From positions 81,750 through 145,749 of the forward strand of contig CAKPYB010000003.1 in NCBI GenBank assembly GCA_934202525.1: DNA of 64,000 nt, in the 5' to 3' direction. The notes below the pieces were generated by a model that saw only the letters and a list, made by a program, of their open reading frames with translations, was not told where the DNA came from and ran no database searches. Position 1 is the first letter of the stretch; every line of letters starts with the position of its first letter. Of this stretch, positions 25,119 to 32,728 are shown piece after piece. Source of the DNA: an uncultured Prevotella sp. Its GTDB lineage: Bacteria; Bacteroidota; Bacteroidia; Bacteroidales; Bacteroidaceae. The position numbers and the translations under genes were made by a program.

Positions 25119-25149
25119 TTTTTTACTTCATACGATTCCTCGGGTCATA
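25119..25149 (+). promoter_or_regulatory. ECF-type promoter C (esterase/SUMF operon)
   Basis: TTTTTTACT (25119-25127), 15 bp, GGTCATA (25143-25149). The 3' extension (AAGTTATC) is less conserved than in A and B. Confidence 0.5.
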
Positions 25150-25256
25150 AAGTTATCATGTTCATCTATCTGCGGAAAATAGAATCTCTCTATATGGAAA
25201 CAGGATAGAGTGCGGATAAAGAATAACATATTTAATAAGGTATAAATAATATAGAT

Positions 25257-26021
25257 ATGAAACGGATGATCTTTTTTCTGTTGGCTGCAATATGCTGTGG
25301 CTTAACTTCTTGTAGTGATGACGGAAACCAGGAGATGGATTCCGAAGTTGAACCTGAAGAAACCGTAATGGTTACGGATAACCAGAAGTCTATTGCTTCT
25401 GAGGTTATGCAAATACCCTATCATGAAATCGTGGTTTCTTCTGTGTTGAATGACGAGAAACCTTGTCTGGTAATCTATCTGCATGGTGGTACCTGTACAG
25501 GAGTTGATAATGAGAAGCAGATGGGAGAGGCTGGTATTGATTCCATCTCCAATTACTTGAAGGCACACCAGAAGAATGCTATCTTTTTAGTACCTCAATG
25601 TCCTGATTATCAGTACTGGATAGGTCCGGCAAAGATTGTGCTCGGCGAACTGATAACCCAATATGTAACAGCCGGCAAGGTTGACGATAAGCAAATCTAT
25701 CTTTTTGGAGGTTCCATGGGCGGTACAGGTACCTGGGGCATGCTCGCAACCTATCCTGATTTGTTTGCAGCAGCCATGCCGGTGGCAGGAGACCCAACCA
25801 AGGCTGGAGAATATGCGAGCAAAACACCTGTATTTACCGTGATGGGTACAGAAGATGATCTCATGAATATGAATACTGCACTCAACTTTGTTGAGAACCT
25901 GCAAGCGCAAAATGTAGATGCCCGAATTGATATTGAAGAGGGATGGACACATGAAATGACTTGTTTTGAAAGCTACACAACCCCACGGTTGGATTGGGTT
26001 TTTACTCATAAGCATAATTAA
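25257..26021 (+). CDS. Alpha/beta-hydrolase-fold lipoprotein (esterase/peptidase-like)
   Basis: 254 residues. Lipoprotein signal MKRMIFFLLAAICCGLTSCSDDG (lipobox LTSC, Cys ~20). The mature part is a serine hydrolase: LVIYLHGGTCTG (oxyanion-hole strand), NAIFLVPQCPDY, the nucleophile elbow FGGSMGGTGTWGM with Ser in GGSMGG, an acid in VMGTEDDLMN and a His in EGWTHEMTCF. This is the arrangement of PHB-depolymerase/esterase-like or S9-like enzymes. It is probably exposed on the periplasmic or outer surface. It leads an operon with two secreted proteins and follows ECF-type promoter C. Substrate unknown. Confidence 0.8.
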   Translation: MKRMIFFLLAAICCGLTSCSDDGNQEMDSEVEPEETVMVTDNQKSIASEVMQIPYHEIVVSSVLNDEKPCLVIYLHGGTCTGVDNEKQMGEAGIDSISNYLKAHQKNAIFLVPQCPDYQYWIGPAKIVLGELITQYVTAGKVDDKQIYLFGGSMGGTGTWGMLATYPDLFAAAMPVAGDPTKAGEYASKTPVFTVMGTEDDLMNMNTALNFVENLQAQNVDARIDIEEGWTHEMTCFESYTTPRLDWVFTHKHN

Positions 26022-26040
26022 TTAATAATAGTTGATAATC

Positions 26041-26436
26041 ATGAAGAAAAAGAATTTATTTAGAAAGATGGCGATTATGACAGCCTTCGCTTTTTTAGGA
26101 ACTTCGGCAATGGCAGAAGAATACCATTACCTTACATTCGAAACGACCGATGGGGCTAAGGCTTCTGTAGAAATCAGCTCGCTCACCCTGACCATTGAGG
26201 GTACAACTCTGGCGGCGGGTAACCAGACCTTTGCTTTGGCAAATCTGAACAGGATGTATTTCTCGGTTTCTGATGAAACCTCAACTACAGGCATCAGACA
26301 GTTGGAAAACTTAGATTCGCAAGATATTCTTGCCATCTATGATTTGCAAGGTCATCAGGTGGCAAAAAGCCAGTTGAAGAAAGGCGTATATATTGTAAAA
26401 ACAAAAGGTGGAACTTATAAAATTGCATCAAAATGA
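26041..26436 (+). CDS. Small secreted protein with sorting-tail-like C-terminus
   Basis: 131 residues from MKKKNLFRKM; the Met three codons earlier is less likely. Signal peptide about residues 1-25 (MTAFAFLGTSAMA). The middle (YLTFETTDGAKASVEISSLTLTIEG...) is a short beta-rich module. The last ~35 residues (IYDLQGHQVAKSQLKKGVYIVKT then TYKIASK) look like the C-terminal secretion or surface-display tail found in many Prevotella secreted proteins. Its stop overlaps the start of the SUMF-domain gene by 4 bp, so the two are coupled and their products share the same N-terminal module type. Function unknown. Confidence 0.72.
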   Translation: MKKKNLFRKMAIMTAFAFLGTSAMAEEYHYLTFETTDGAKASVEISSLTLTIEGTTLAAGNQTFALANLNRMYFSVSDETSTTGIRQLENLDSQDILAIYDLQGHQVAKSQLKKGVYIVKTKGGTYKIASK

Positions 26437-27923
26437 AAAAGAATTTTCTTACTCTTTTTGCATTTGCGTTAACCGTAATGCCTGCTGCTGCGCAAACTTT
26501 TAATGTGAAGGTGGGTGGCGTAAGCTATCTGTTTCCGGCTGACAAAGTGGGGAATATGACTTATGAAAACGGAAGTAAGCTTACTGTGATGGACCGGGTG
26601 TTCGTGCTGGGCGAAATCAGAAATATGGCCGTCAATCCGACATCAGTTGATGAAAGTACAGTTCAGGTTTCTTACAGTCTGGAACCGGATAAGCAGGTTT
26701 ATATTCTGCCGTCTCAAACAGCTACAGATGATTTGGGATATGATAAGGAGTCTAACCGGCCTTTGATAGAAACTGCGGTAGGCGGCATCTGTCTCAATTT
26801 TAAAATGACCGGCATAGATCATGTGGAAATAGAAAGTGTAGATGGCTATCCGTTGGCAGGCAATCATGATCAGAGCATCTTGACGTTTAAGGCTCCCGAT
26901 GGCGGAACCTTTGAATCAGGAAAAGATTATTATGTTACCACTTTCCCATGTGATGTAAGTGGTGGTTATCGCCTTTCTATCTACAGGAATGGTCTGGTCG
27001 CTCCATTCTTTGGCGTGCATCAAACCATCGAGGCTGGCAAATTTATCTCTCCGCTTGATCTTGACGAAAGCGAGTTGGAATTTGATGAACCTGATGCTCC
27101 GCTTGTGGAAGAAGAACGCCCGGAACTGGATAACAAGACAAAGGAACTGCTGAGAGAATACAAGAAGAATCCTTGTCTGGATACTTATAATGCACTTTAC
27201 GAACAGATGGGAGTGCGTTATGATAAGGTTGTGGCTCGCAAGAAAGCAAAATTGCGCGAACTGGAAAGAGATGCTCATCATCAGTCGCTCATAGACGAGA
27301 TGCAGGGAATCGTAGATGAAATGGTTACTAACCGCGAAGAGCGATTGGTGCAGCGTTTCCTGAGTCTTATCGATTCACGTGTAGATGATGATCCTGCTGA
27401 TGAATGGCTGGTGTTGAAAGGTGCTACCGAGGAGAATGCCTATGTGGGTTATGCGCCGGTAACCAATGCTGAATATGCGGCTTTCAATCCTGATTATACT
27501 TATGCCGAAGGTCAGGATCGCTATCCTGTAGTAAATGTGAGCTATGATGAGGCTGTAGCTTATTGCAACTGGCTGAGTTCTCAGGATGCGAAACATAGTT
27601 ATCGTCTTCCTTCTGAATATGAGTGGATTCTGGCGGCTGGTCACATGCCGAAGGATGTTAACATGAATGCTGATTTCGTGGAGAAAGGTTTGACTTCGGT
27701 TGATGCTTATGCGGCTTCTACGGGTAACTGCGGAGGTATCGACTTCTGGGGAAACAGCTGGGAATGGACTTCTACACAGAATGCTGCCGGACAGTATATC
27801 GTGAAAGGTGGCAGTTGGGATTCTAGTCGCGATGCCTGCCGAAGCGAGTATTCTGATGATGCACGTGATGCATCGGGCAGATATGCTAATGTAGGTTTCC
27901 GAGTAGTAAGAGTGGACCGCTAA
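26433..27923 (+). CDS. Secreted protein with C-terminal SUMF1/FGE-like domain
   Basis: 496 residues. Signal peptide about 1-20 (FALTVMPAAAQ). Residues ~21-60 (FNVKVGGVSYLFPADKVGNMTYENGSKLTV) echo the beta module of the preceding small protein. The centre is acidic and helical with a long charged coil (about 225-315). From about residue 322 to the end is a formylglycine-generating-enzyme-like (SUMF1) domain: PVTNAEYAAFNP, PVVNVSYDEAVAYCNWLS, YRLPSEYEWILAAG, FWGNSWEWTST, and VKGGSWDSSRDACRSEY...NVGFRVVRV. Many Bacteroidota SUMF proteins are binding proteins rather than enzymes. Last gene of the esterase operon. Confidence 0.85.
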   Translation: MKKNFLTLFAFALTVMPAAAQTFNVKVGGVSYLFPADKVGNMTYENGSKLTVMDRVFVLGEIRNMAVNPTSVDESTVQVSYSLEPDKQVYILPSQTATDDLGYDKESNRPLIETAVGGICLNFKMTGIDHVEIESVDGYPLAGNHDQSILTFKAPDGGTFESGKDYYVTTFPCDVSGGYRLSIYRNGLVAPFFGVHQTIEAGKFISPLDLDESELEFDEPDAPLVEEERPELDNKTKELLREYKKNPCLDTYNALYEQMGVRYDKVVARKKAKLRELERDAHHQSLIDEMQGIVDEMVTNREERLVQRFLSLIDSRVDDDPADEWLVLKGATEENAYVGYAPVTNAEYAAFNPDYTYAEGQDRYPVVNVSYDEAVAYCNWLSSQDAKHSYRLPSEYEWILAAGHMPKDVNMNADFVEKGLTSVDAYAASTGNCGGIDFWGNSWEWTSTQNAAGQYIVKGGSWDSSRDACRSEYSDDARDASGRYANVGFRVVRVDR

Positions 27924-27984
27924 TCGCGTTTTTCACCTGTAAGTCAAAGAAAATTGCGGTTTTTCGAAAAAAAATGCATCCTGC

Positions 27985-28024
27985 TTTTTACTTTTCCCTT
28001 TTCTGAAGGTCATATAATCGTAAC
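27985..28024 (+). promoter_or_regulatory. ECF-type promoter B (sigma factor operon, autoregulation)
   Basis: TTTTTACT (27985-27992), 15 bp, GGTCATATAATCGTAAC (28008-28024); matches promoter A at 16 of 17 positions in the second block and all 8 in the first. Confidence 0.65.
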
Positions 28025-28044
28025 GTTCATGAAAATAAACGAAT

Positions 28045-28584
28045 ATGAGTGTAAATGACAATGGCATAGTGGATACGCTGAAGGAATGCCCGGAGAACGG
28101 ATTCAGAATGCTGATGATGAAGTATCAGGAACCAGTTTACTGGCACATACGCCGATTGGTGGTTTCGCATGATGATGCACAGGATGCTTCGCAGGAAACT
28201 TTTGTGAGAATCTATCGCTCGTTCAATCAATATCGGGGCGACTGTTCGCTGAGAAGTTGGATTTACCGCATCGCTACCAATGAGGCTCTTCGACTTATCA
28301 GTAAGCGGAGGCAGGAAGAAGTTTCTCTGGAATCAGAATCAACCGGCGTTAGTCTCATCCCAGCCGATAATTATATCGACTTCGATGATAAGGTGGCGGT
28401 GAAACTGCAGAAAGCGATTCTCTCGCTTCCGCCTAAGCAGCAGTTGGCATTCAATATGAGATATTACGACGAACTCGGGTTCGACGAAATAGCGAAGGTT
28501 GCTGATTCCACACCTACCAGTATCAAGGCAAGTTATCATGTTGCCAAGGAGAAAATTATCAAGTACATGAATTCGAACGATTAA
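28045..28584 (+). CDS. RNA polymerase ECF-type sigma factor
   Basis: 179 residues. Region 2: EPVYWHIRRLVVSHDDAQDASQETFVRIYRSFNQYRGDCSLRSWIYRIATNEALRL (about 31-86), a textbook ECF core and -10-binding helix. Region 4: LQKAILSLPPKQQLAFNMRYYDELGFDEIAKVADSTPTSIKASYHVAKEKIIKYM (about 120-175), with the helix-turn-helix for -35 recognition. It heads an operon with a one-TM anti-sigma-like protein and a Spy/CpxP-like periplasmic protein. Its promoter B is shared with two neighbouring transcripts, so the factor probably controls itself and the genes at 24588-27923. The set resembles envelope-stress systems. Confidence 0.92.
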   Translation: MSVNDNGIVDTLKECPENGFRMLMMKYQEPVYWHIRRLVVSHDDAQDASQETFVRIYRSFNQYRGDCSLRSWIYRIATNEALRLISKRRQEEVSLESESTGVSLIPADNYIDFDDKVAVKLQKAILSLPPKQQLAFNMRYYDELGFDEIAKVADSTPTSIKASYHVAKEKIIKYMNSND

Positions 28585-28619
28585 GTGAGAGTTCTGTGAG
28601 TTTTTAATGGTTATTCAAA

Positions 28620-29018
28620 ATGGAAAAGAATATGGATACAAATTTTGATTTCAACAAAACCGGGAAGTTCGACTTCGGCAAGGTGGGTAAGCGGATGCCT
28701 TACTCTACTCCTGAAGGATTCTTCAAGGAGATGGAAGCCAATATTCTGGAGCAGGTGAAGAATGACAAACCGAAACCTGTCAGGATACAGCCAAAGAAAC
28801 GGCCGATGGTGAAGGTGGTATGGGCGGCAGCACTTGCTGTGGCAGCATCAGTAGCGGCAGTCTTCGTACTCAACATCGATTTCTCTGCCTCTTCTTCCCA
28901 GCCTTCACAGGTAAATAACGGAATACAGGAGGTAGATCAGGCTTTCGCACAGCTGTCTTCTGTCGATCAGGCTTATCTTCTCTCTGTATATCAGGAGGAT
29001 GTGTTCCTCAACAATTAA
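28620..29018 (+). CDS. Single-TM anti-sigma-factor-like protein
   Basis: 132 residues; a start at the Met four codons on is also possible. The N-terminal ~60 residues are cytoplasmic and basic (RMPYSTPEGFFKEMEANILEQVKND), a motif I associate with small regulators next to ECF sigma factors in Prevotella. One membrane helix follows (VVWAAALAVAASVAAVFVLN, about 63-82), then a short periplasmic tail ending DQAYLLSVYQEDVFLNN. Topology and position directly after the sigma gene (35 bp) support an anti-sigma role. It does not show a zinc-binding anti-sigma motif, so the assignment rests on context. Confidence 0.68.
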   Translation: MEKNMDTNFDFNKTGKFDFGKVGKRMPYSTPEGFFKEMEANILEQVKNDKPKPVRIQPKKRPMVKVVWAAALAVAASVAAVFVLNIDFSASSSQPSQVNNGIQEVDQAFAQLSSVDQAYLLSVYQEDVFLNN

Positions 29019-29051
29019 ACGGATTCAATAATAATTTTAAATGATAGAGTT

Positions 29052-29549
29052 ATGAAACGAATTTTAGGTATTTTGATGATGGTCGTCGCCATGATGACGG
29101 TTACTACAAGTGTATGTGCACAGGCGCCTAACCAGAAGCAGCGCCTCAGTCGTGAACAGTTGGCAGAAAAGCAGGCTCAGTACATCTCTCGTAATTTGGG
29201 GCTTGATGAAAAGACCAACGCTAAGTTTATCGAGACCTATACTGATTGTCAGAAAGAGGTTTGGGCTTTAGGTCCTCGCCTTCATCACAAGAAGGGCGAA
29301 ATGAAAACGGATGCTCAGACCGAACAGGAAATCAAGCAGCGTTTCGAGATGAGCGAGAAGATTCTCAACATCCGTCAGAAATACTACAAGAAGTATTCAC
29401 AGTTCCTGAGCCAGCAGCAGATTCAGCGTGTTTACGAACTGGAGCGACAGATGATGAAGCGCTTTGCCCAGAAAGGTCCGCGCAAGGGAATGGGTAAGGA
29501 TGGAAGACCAGGTCCGAGAAGAATGCATGGACCTGCACAGCAGAAGTAA
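29052..29549 (+). CDS. Spy/CpxP-like periplasmic protein
   Basis: 165 residues with a signal peptide (about 1-24, MMVVAMMTVTTSVCAQ). The mature part is all-helical and charged: LSREQLAEKQAQYISRNLGLDEKTNAKFIETYTDCQKEV and KILNIRQKYYKKYSQFLSQQQIQRVYELERQMMKRF, like Spy/CpxP proteins with LTxxQ-type motifs (FLSQQQI here). The tail is rich in Gly/Arg/Pro. Spy-type proteins are ATP-independent chaperones or stress sensors in the periplasm. As the third gene of the ECF operon it could be the signal-sensing or effector part of the system (inference). Confidence 0.75.
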   Translation: MKRILGILMMVVAMMTVTTSVCAQAPNQKQRLSREQLAEKQAQYISRNLGLDEKTNAKFIETYTDCQKEVWALGPRLHHKKGEMKTDAQTEQEIKQRFEMSEKILNIRQKYYKKYSQFLSQQQIQRVYELERQMMKRFAQKGPRKGMGKDGRPGPRRMHGPAQQK

Positions 29550-29636
29550 AAACGGCAGAAATGTTTAGCGTAATAATATATTAGTCCTTTTATACAAGGA
29601 AAAAAGATTACTTTCTATATTCAAATATATGCGAAC

Positions 29637-29673
29637 GACGATTGGTGCAAGAGCGCGCGCCAATCGTCTTTTC
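29637..29673 (+). terminator. Intrinsic terminator of the ECF sigma operon
   Basis: GACGATTGG (29637-29645) pairs with CCAATCGTC (29660-29668), then TTTTCTTTCT. Confidence 0.85.
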
Positions 29674-29694
29674 TTTCTCATGTAATTATTTCTG

Positions 29695-30861
29695 TCATCT
29701 TTTCATAAGAGATTTTTCCTGCTTGTTCTCCCAAGCCAGAATCAGGCCGATGACGCCGGCATAGCTCTTTCTGCCGCCTTCTACATGGTTGCCTCTCAGA
29801 TAGAGTTCGAAGAAGAAATCCTGGGCAGCATCCAGTGCCTTGCATCTTTTGCCCTGCCAGTATTGGCGGTCGCTTTTCAACAGTCTGATTATCTCGGGCC
29901 GGATATGTTTCAGATATTTCTCACCTTCCTTTTCGCCGAGAATATCGAATACATTATATAATACATGGGGCAGAATGTGGTAATATCCGCTGAATTTCAC
30001 CGCCTTATCCTGTGATGCCGTACAGACGAGATAACTGTAGAAATTTGCCTCTCCTTCGTTGGCAATGCCCAGAAAATGAGCAAACTCATGGGCATAGGTA
30101 GCAGGATAATCGTGTGCAAGAATATCGCCGTTCAGCGTAAATTCGCAGAAGAATGGTCCCATGCTGCCGGTTACACCCGACATCGAACTGATGGGCGTAA
30201 ACACCATCGTCTTGGCATGCGGATGCTGGTTGAAAGGCGGATTGATGCCCTCCCGGTAGCCTATCTTGTTATATTCCTTCAGAACCGCATCCCGCACCCG
30301 ATTCTTCAGTTTATCATCCACAATACAATTGAATTCTTCCCTCTTCCCTCTCCGTTCTTCACTCAAAAGGTTGAGGCTGTCAGCATACTTGTAGGCAAAT
30401 TTCCTGAACTTCTCTTCCGAAACCTCAGCAGGCTGCATGCCTACTCTATAATAGATAACAGGCTGCGAATAGTTCAGTCCCCAAGCAGCATAAAACCATA
30501 CATATACCCATAGCAGATATTCAATTACCCTCCCGAAAACCGCCTTTTTCTTCGGATAGCCGCCGCTCTTGGCAGCAAGAAAGATAAACCGACGGGCGAG
30601 TTTCTTCCGTAATCCCATCTCGTAGATAGGATAGAGGACGACCCAGGCGATGCTGAGAGCAATGAAAATATCGCCCACGGCAAAGGGAAAGATGCCCGAG
30701 ATGGGCGAGAGAAGGGTGCCGATAACGGGATAAACACGGTAGGTGTAGATAACTCCCCAGAGAGGAATCATCTTGGTAAGGGTGACGAGGATGAGCAACA
30801 GCAGCAGTACCCAGTGGCGCCACTTCATTCTGTCGAGTCGTAAAGTATGTAATATCTTCAT
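29695..30861 (-). CDS. DUF3810 family membrane protein with HEXXH protease-like motif
   Basis: 388 residues. Three hydrophobic segments near the N-terminus (about 17-40, 48-80 and 112-128) anchor it in the inner membrane. The soluble part carries AHEFAHFLGIANEGEANF with the zinc-type motif HEFAH (258-262) and acidic residues Glu269 and Glu271 downstream, so a metallopeptidase activity is plausible. DUF3810 proteins are widespread in Bacteroidota and uncharacterised as far as I know. A TATTTTTGC -7 box lies at 30943-30951, divergent from the small-ORF promoter. Confidence 0.85.
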   Translation of the reverse strand: MKILHTLRLDRMKWRHWVLLLLLILVTLTKMIPLWGVIYTYRVYPVIGTLLSPISGIFPFAVGDIFIALSIAWVVLYPIYEMGLRKKLARRFIFLAAKSGGYPKKKAVFGRVIEYLLWVYVWFYAAWGLNYSQPVIYYRVGMQPAEVSEEKFRKFAYKYADSLNLLSEERRGKREEFNCIVDDKLKNRVRDAVLKEYNKIGYREGINPPFNQHPHAKTMVFTPISSMSGVTGSMGPFFCEFTLNGDILAHDYPATYAHEFAHFLGIANEGEANFYSYLVCTASQDKAVKFSGYYHILPHVLYNVFDILGEKEGEKYLKHIRPEIIRLLKSDRQYWQGKRCKALDAAQDFFFELYLRGNHVEGGRKSYAGVIGLILAWENKQEKSLMKR

Positions 30862-30942
30862 CTTGTTTCTTGTTTTTTATCTTGCATGGCTCTTGAACAG
30901 AGCTGTTTTTTGCACTTTTTGCCCCTGATGTGCAGAGATGGT

Positions 30943-30951
30943 GCAAAAATA
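30943..30951 (-). promoter_or_regulatory. Bacteroidota -7 box for the DUF3810 gene
   Basis: Minus-strand TATTTTTGC. Confidence 0.55.
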
Positions 30952-30995
30952 CAAAAGTTTTCTGAAATATTGACATCAGAAATCTGTTTTTTTAG

Positions 30996-31004
30996 TAATT
31001 TTGC
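30996..31004 (+). promoter_or_regulatory. Bacteroidota -7 box for the 34-codon small ORF
   Basis: TAATTTTGC, exact match, 41 bp before the ATG at 31046. Confidence 0.6.
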
Positions 31005-31045
31005 CATATTAAAAGTTGAACATAATAAATAGAGGAGGAGTTATC

Positions 31046-31150
31046 ATGAAACAGACACTGGAATCATTCGAGGCTATGAACCTTGAATATGAGAACCTCT
31101 ATAATGAGGACGATGAACGTAGAGAATATAATTCTGTCTGGTACAGTTAG
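31046..31150 (+). CDS. Small acidic protein, 34 aa
   Basis: An ATG at 31046 opens 34 codons (MKQTLESFEAMNLEYENLYN at the start, VWYS at the end). The support is unusual: a perfect AGGAGGAG Shine-Dalgarno 6 bp ahead, a -7 box at 30996-31004, and a hairpin terminator at 31226-31282. The peptide is acidic (clusters EYEN and NEDDERREYN), with no membrane segment. Function unknown. It is monocistronic, and the region between its stop and the terminator (about 75 nt) is untranslated. Confidence 0.6.
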   Translation: MKQTLESFEAMNLEYENLYNEDDERREYNSVWYS

Positions 31151-31225
31151 TTACAATGTATTATAAAAAGGCTGTAACAGGTGAATTAAATTAGTGTTAC
31201 ATATAAAAAAGATCGTTAGGATAAT

Positions 31226-31282
31226 AAAAGACTATGCCATAGTTAGTAAAGAAATGATGTAACATAGGCATAGTCTTTTTTT
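31226..31282 (+). terminator. Terminator after the small ORF, possibly bidirectional
   Basis: AAAAGACTATGCC (31226-31238) pairs with GGCATAGTCTTTT (31267-31279); seven T in a row from 31276. The convergent peptidase gene ends at 31319. Confidence 0.85.
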
Positions 31283-31318
31283 ATGTCCTTTCCTTGCTGG
31301 CTGTTCTTTCCTGCATTT

Positions 31319-32020
31319 CTATTTTTCGAAGTGCTGGTAATCCTTGCTGTGTTTCCAGTCACCTCCCCATCTGAATCCTTTTGCCTTGAAAAGCCGGTAG
31401 CAGAGGTCGCCTTTCTTTATCATGTAAGCGTGGTTCTTGCTGCGGTCCAGATAGGGGCGTGCTGTGGCAGGTTCCACCACTTCCTTGCCGTTCTTCAGTC
31501 GTTTGTGGTAAGGATTGTAGAGGGTGTTGATGTCTACGGCTAGTCCCTTTCCGTGCTTCGATACCGTATGGGTATGCGAGATGAAGCGGAAGTTGAAGCT
31601 GGAGGAGTTGTTGGCTCTCATCGCCCTTTCGTCGTCGGCATCCCAGTAGTCAATGAGCCTCATCCGTTCTATCGGATATTTTGCCTCGTATAGCTTTTTC
31701 AGAATATCGAGCACATCTGTGGCTATCGCCTTGTTCACCACCATTTCTCCTACGATGTTTCTGCCGTCCTTGTCTACGTGCAGGCATCTTATGTATCTCA
31801 GTTCGCTTCTTGCCACGGTACAGTTCTTCTTGTATGTCTTGCCCTGCATCAGGCGGAAGATATCATCAGGAATAGTGGAGATGGAGAAGAAATGCTTCTC
31901 GCCCAGTTTTCTGATGGTTTGTTCGCTGACGGTTTCTCCCGGCTTCTGTGCCTTGGATGGAAGGCAGAAAAGCATGGAAATAAACAGGCATATTATTAAA
32001 ATCCTTTTTGCTGTCATCAT
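31319..32020 (-). CDS. Secreted M15-family D-Ala-D-Ala carboxypeptidase-like protein
   Basis: 233 residues with an N-terminal signal (about 1-24, ILIICLFISMLFCLPSKA). Zinc site residues of the M15 fold are visible: His156 and Asp163 in SKHGKGLAVDIN, and His230 in the C-terminal KDYQHFEK. The preceding RMRLIDYWDADDERAM and SSSFNFRFISHT blocks fit. It would trim peptidoglycan peptides in the periplasm. It begins 9 bp after the stop of the Lrp/AsnC gene, both minus, so they may share a transcript, though a link in function is not evident. Confidence 0.82.
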   Translation of the reverse strand: MMTAKRILIICLFISMLFCLPSKAQKPGETVSEQTIRKLGEKHFFSISTIPDDIFRLMQGKTYKKNCTVARSELRYIRCLHVDKDGRNIVGEMVVNKAIATDVLDILKKLYEAKYPIERMRLIDYWDADDERAMRANNSSSFNFRFISHTHTVSKHGKGLAVDINTLYNPYHKRLKNGKEVVEPATARPYLDRSKNHAYMIKKGDLCYRLFKAKGFRWGGDWKHSKDYQHFEK

Positions 32021-32028
32021 GCACCTCC

Positions 32029-32505
32029 TTATTTTGCTACGGGAATATAATGCGAATCCTTGATTTCTCCAATCACGATGATGCTGTGAAGACTTCCTAT
32101 GCAGTCGATGTTTCCCAGTGTGTTGAGCATGAAGTCCTGATAGGCTTTCATATCGCGGGCATATACCTTAATCTGGAAGTCGTAATCGCCGGTGGTGTTG
32201 TAGCACTCCGTTATCTGGTCGATGGTCTGCACGGTATCCATGAATTGCTGAATCAGGTCGTGGGTATGCTGTTTCAATCGGATATTGCAGAGCACGATGA
32301 CGTTGTGGCCCATCTTGTGATGGTCTACGATGGCTCCATATCGCTGGATGTATCCCTCGCGTTCCAGCCGCTTCTGCCGTTCGAAGGTGGGGGAAGGGGA
32401 GAGGTGTACTCTTGCAGCAAGTTCCTTCACGGTGAGTCGGGAGTTCTGCTGCAGTAACTTCAGTATTCTGATGTCTGTTTCATCAAGTTTTTCTTCTGTT
32501 GTCAT
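32029..32505 (-). CDS. Lrp/AsnC family transcriptional regulator
   Basis: 158 residues. N-terminal winged helix-turn-helix: LDETDIRILKLLQQNSRLTVKELAARVHLSPSPTFERQKRLEREGYI (about 6-52). The C-terminal RAM ligand-binding domain reads HNVIVLCNIRLKQHT, ITECYNTTGDYDFQIKVYARDMKAYQDFMLNTLG and SIIVIGEIKDS. Lrp-type proteins sense amino acids. It is divergent from the MetE-like gene with both -7 boxes in the 223-bp gap, plus a palindrome at 32538-32552 near its own start, suggesting that it controls itself and methionine-related metabolism. Confidence 0.92.
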   Translation of the reverse strand: MTTEEKLDETDIRILKLLQQNSRLTVKELAARVHLSPSPTFERQKRLEREGYIQRYGAIVDHHKMGHNVIVLCNIRLKQHTHDLIQQFMDTVQTIDQITECYNTTGDYDFQIKVYARDMKAYQDFMLNTLGNIDCIGSLHSIIVIGEIKDSHYIPVAK

Positions 32506-32537
32506 TGTTGCTTTATTTCTGTTTTTACTGATTCTTA

Positions 32538-32552
32538 CAGAATAATATTCTG
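32538..32552. promoter_or_regulatory. Candidate Lrp/AsnC operator
   Basis: CAGAAT-AAT-ATTCTG, a perfect 6-bp dyad with 3-bp spacer, between the Lrp -7 box and its start codon. A related AGAATAT occurs at 32603 before the MetE-like promoter. Confidence 0.4.
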
Positions 32553-32571
32553 CTGATTTGCTTAATTCGCT

Positions 32572-32580
32572 GCAAAGATA
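32572..32580 (-). promoter_or_regulatory. -7 box of the Lrp/AsnC gene
   Basis: Minus-strand TATCTTTGC, exact match. Confidence 0.55.
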
Positions 32581-32607
32581 GTATATTTTTCTGAATTACG
32601 GAGAATA

Positions 32608-32640
32608 TTTGGCAAATAAAATTCTTCTTCTTACCTTTGC
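32608..32640 (+). promoter_or_regulatory. Full Bacteroidota promoter of the MetE-like gene
   Basis: TTTG (32608-32611), 20-bp spacer, TACCTTTGC (32632-32640). Confidence 0.65.
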
Positions 32641-32728
32641 ACCCGCAATTCCGGATGCAAAGCGTCATTCATCGTTAATGACAGGATAAAGAGTCATTCA
32701 CATCAAATAATAATAAGGAGATAAAAAT

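Noticed and set aside
24741..25208. 155-codon plus-strand frame across the small secreted protein and its promoter
   Set aside because: Antisense to a gene with a clear signal peptide and runs through the ECF-type promoters.
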